Below, one piece after another: positions 5,023-5,250 of a stretch of DNA of 5,250 nt. Origin of the DNA: Methylocystaceae bacterium (GTDB taxonomy: Bacteria > Pseudomonadota > Alphaproteobacteria > Rhizobiales > Beijerinckiaceae). Every line of letters starts with the position of its first letter. The first letter of the stretch is position 1. The notes under the pieces are model-generated. The model did not search any database. It was given only the letters and a program-made list of their open reading frames with translations, and was not told where the DNA came from. A program made the translations under genes and the position numbers. The stretch lies in contig PQAN01000314.1 in NCBI GenBank assembly GCA_003105285.1, forward strand, positions 1 through 5,250. Reading direction: 5' to 3'.

Positions 5023-5063
5023 TCACCCTCGCTTCGCTCGACCTCTCCCCGTGAACGGAGAGG
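5007..5063. repeat. Dispersed palindromic repeat, copy 2, inverted relative to copy 1
   Basis: GGCCCCTC (5017-5024) is the exact reverse complement of GAGGGGCC in copy 1 (4937-4944). It is followed by a linker with CTCGCTTCGCTCGA and a hairpin, CCTCTCC (5042-5048) with GGAGAGG (5057-5063), around 8 nt. With copy 1 it forms a larger imperfect inverted repeat of about 155 nt. Its outer part lies inside the reading frame of the ATPase-like gene and supplies that gene's stop codon. Confidence 0.8.
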
Positions 5064-5250
5064 CGGTCGCCGACCGCTGGCCGCGCGCGAGATTATACAC
5101 GCCGGACCAGCCGCCCGCGACGACGGCGGCGGCGACTGTCGCCGTCAGCGTCTCCGGCGACGGCCGCGCGAAGCGAAACAGCTCGGCGACCGGCGGGACG
5201 GAGAGGATGATCGCCAGAACGATCGAAGCCGTTCCGGCTATGCTCCAGAA
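5023..5250 (-). CDS. C-terminal end of a membrane protein, probably cation-transporting P-type ATPase (start beyond window)
   Basis: The minus-strand frame is open from the window edge for 75 residues to a TGA at 5023-5025. The visible part begins with a hydrophobic helix (FWSIAGTASIVLAIILSV, 1-18), then PPVAELFRFARPSPETL (19-35), then a second hydrophobic helix (TATVAAAVVAGGWSGVYNL, 36-54) and a short polar tail. The pattern of helix, a VPP..ELFRF loop, helix and tail resembles the last two TM helices of the Cation_ATPase_C region of calcium- or magnesium-type P-type ATPases. The catalytic DKTG region is outside the window, so this rests on the C-terminus alone and another polytopic transporter is possible. 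About 13 final residues (ASPFTGRGRAKRG, 63-75) are encoded by the dispersed repeat, so the native end was probably altered when the repeat arrived. Confidence 0.6.
   Translation of the reverse strand, partial: FWSIAGTASIVLAIILSVPPVAELFRFARPSPETLTATVAAAVVAGGWSGVYNLARGQRSATASPFTGRGRAKRG

Noticed and set aside
1..5250. CRISPR array, tRNA/rRNA genes, integrase or transposase, att-like direct repeats around the cassette
   Set aside because: I looked for these and saw none. In particular, no direct repeat flanks the low-GC cassette that would show how it inserted.

Overview
The window looks like a chromosomal segment of a GC-rich alphaproteobacterium, probably Hyphomicrobiales/Rhizobiales, and possibly a Methylocystaceae-type methanotroph. 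The evidence is strong G/C third positions in most genes, an alphaproteobacterial-style IspG and uracil-DNA-glycosylase-like protein, and two kinds of dispersed palindromic repeat that I associate with this group. The genus is an inference, because no marker gene here settles it.

Layout. (1) 2-586 (+) is the 3' part of a family-4-type uracil-DNA glycosylase homologue whose two catalytic motifs are both eroded. (2) 611-696 is a long imperfect palindrome between two converging genes. (3) 726-2024 (-) is ispG, a complete housekeeping isoprenoid gene of the MEP pathway. (4) 2025-2327 is a divergent intergenic region with two operator-like inverted repeats and a 12-codon mini-ORF that has a good ribosome binding site. 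(5) 2328-3231 (+) is a compact, low-GC two-gene cassette: an ImmA/IrrE-type zinc metallopeptidase overlapping by 8 nt a small two-TM membrane protein with an acidic cytosolic N-terminus. (6) 3238-4122 (-) is a classical short-chain dehydrogenase, coupled by an ATGA overlap to (7) 4119-4865 (-), an N-acetylmuramoyl-L-alanine amidase with a C-terminal peptidoglycan-binding domain. (8) 4909-5063 holds two facing copies of a second dispersed repeat. (9) 5023-5250 (-) is the C-terminal end of a membrane protein, probably a cation-transporting P-type ATPase, whose last residues and stop codon are read from the repeat.

How the parts relate. ispG, the dehydrogenase, the amidase and the ATPase all lie on the minus strand and look like the native backbone. 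The metallopeptidase/membrane-protein pair lies antisense between ispG and the dehydrogenase, with only 6 nt between its last stop and the dehydrogenase stop. Its base composition is much lower in GC (about 40-45% in hand-counted lines, against 65-82% in sampled neighbouring lines). It is the best candidate for a horizontally acquired, poorly described system: a protease and a putative membrane partner or effector, without the usual neighbouring XRE-type repressor gene. Any defence or stress function is a hypothesis drawn from context and from what is known of ImmA/IrrE proteases.
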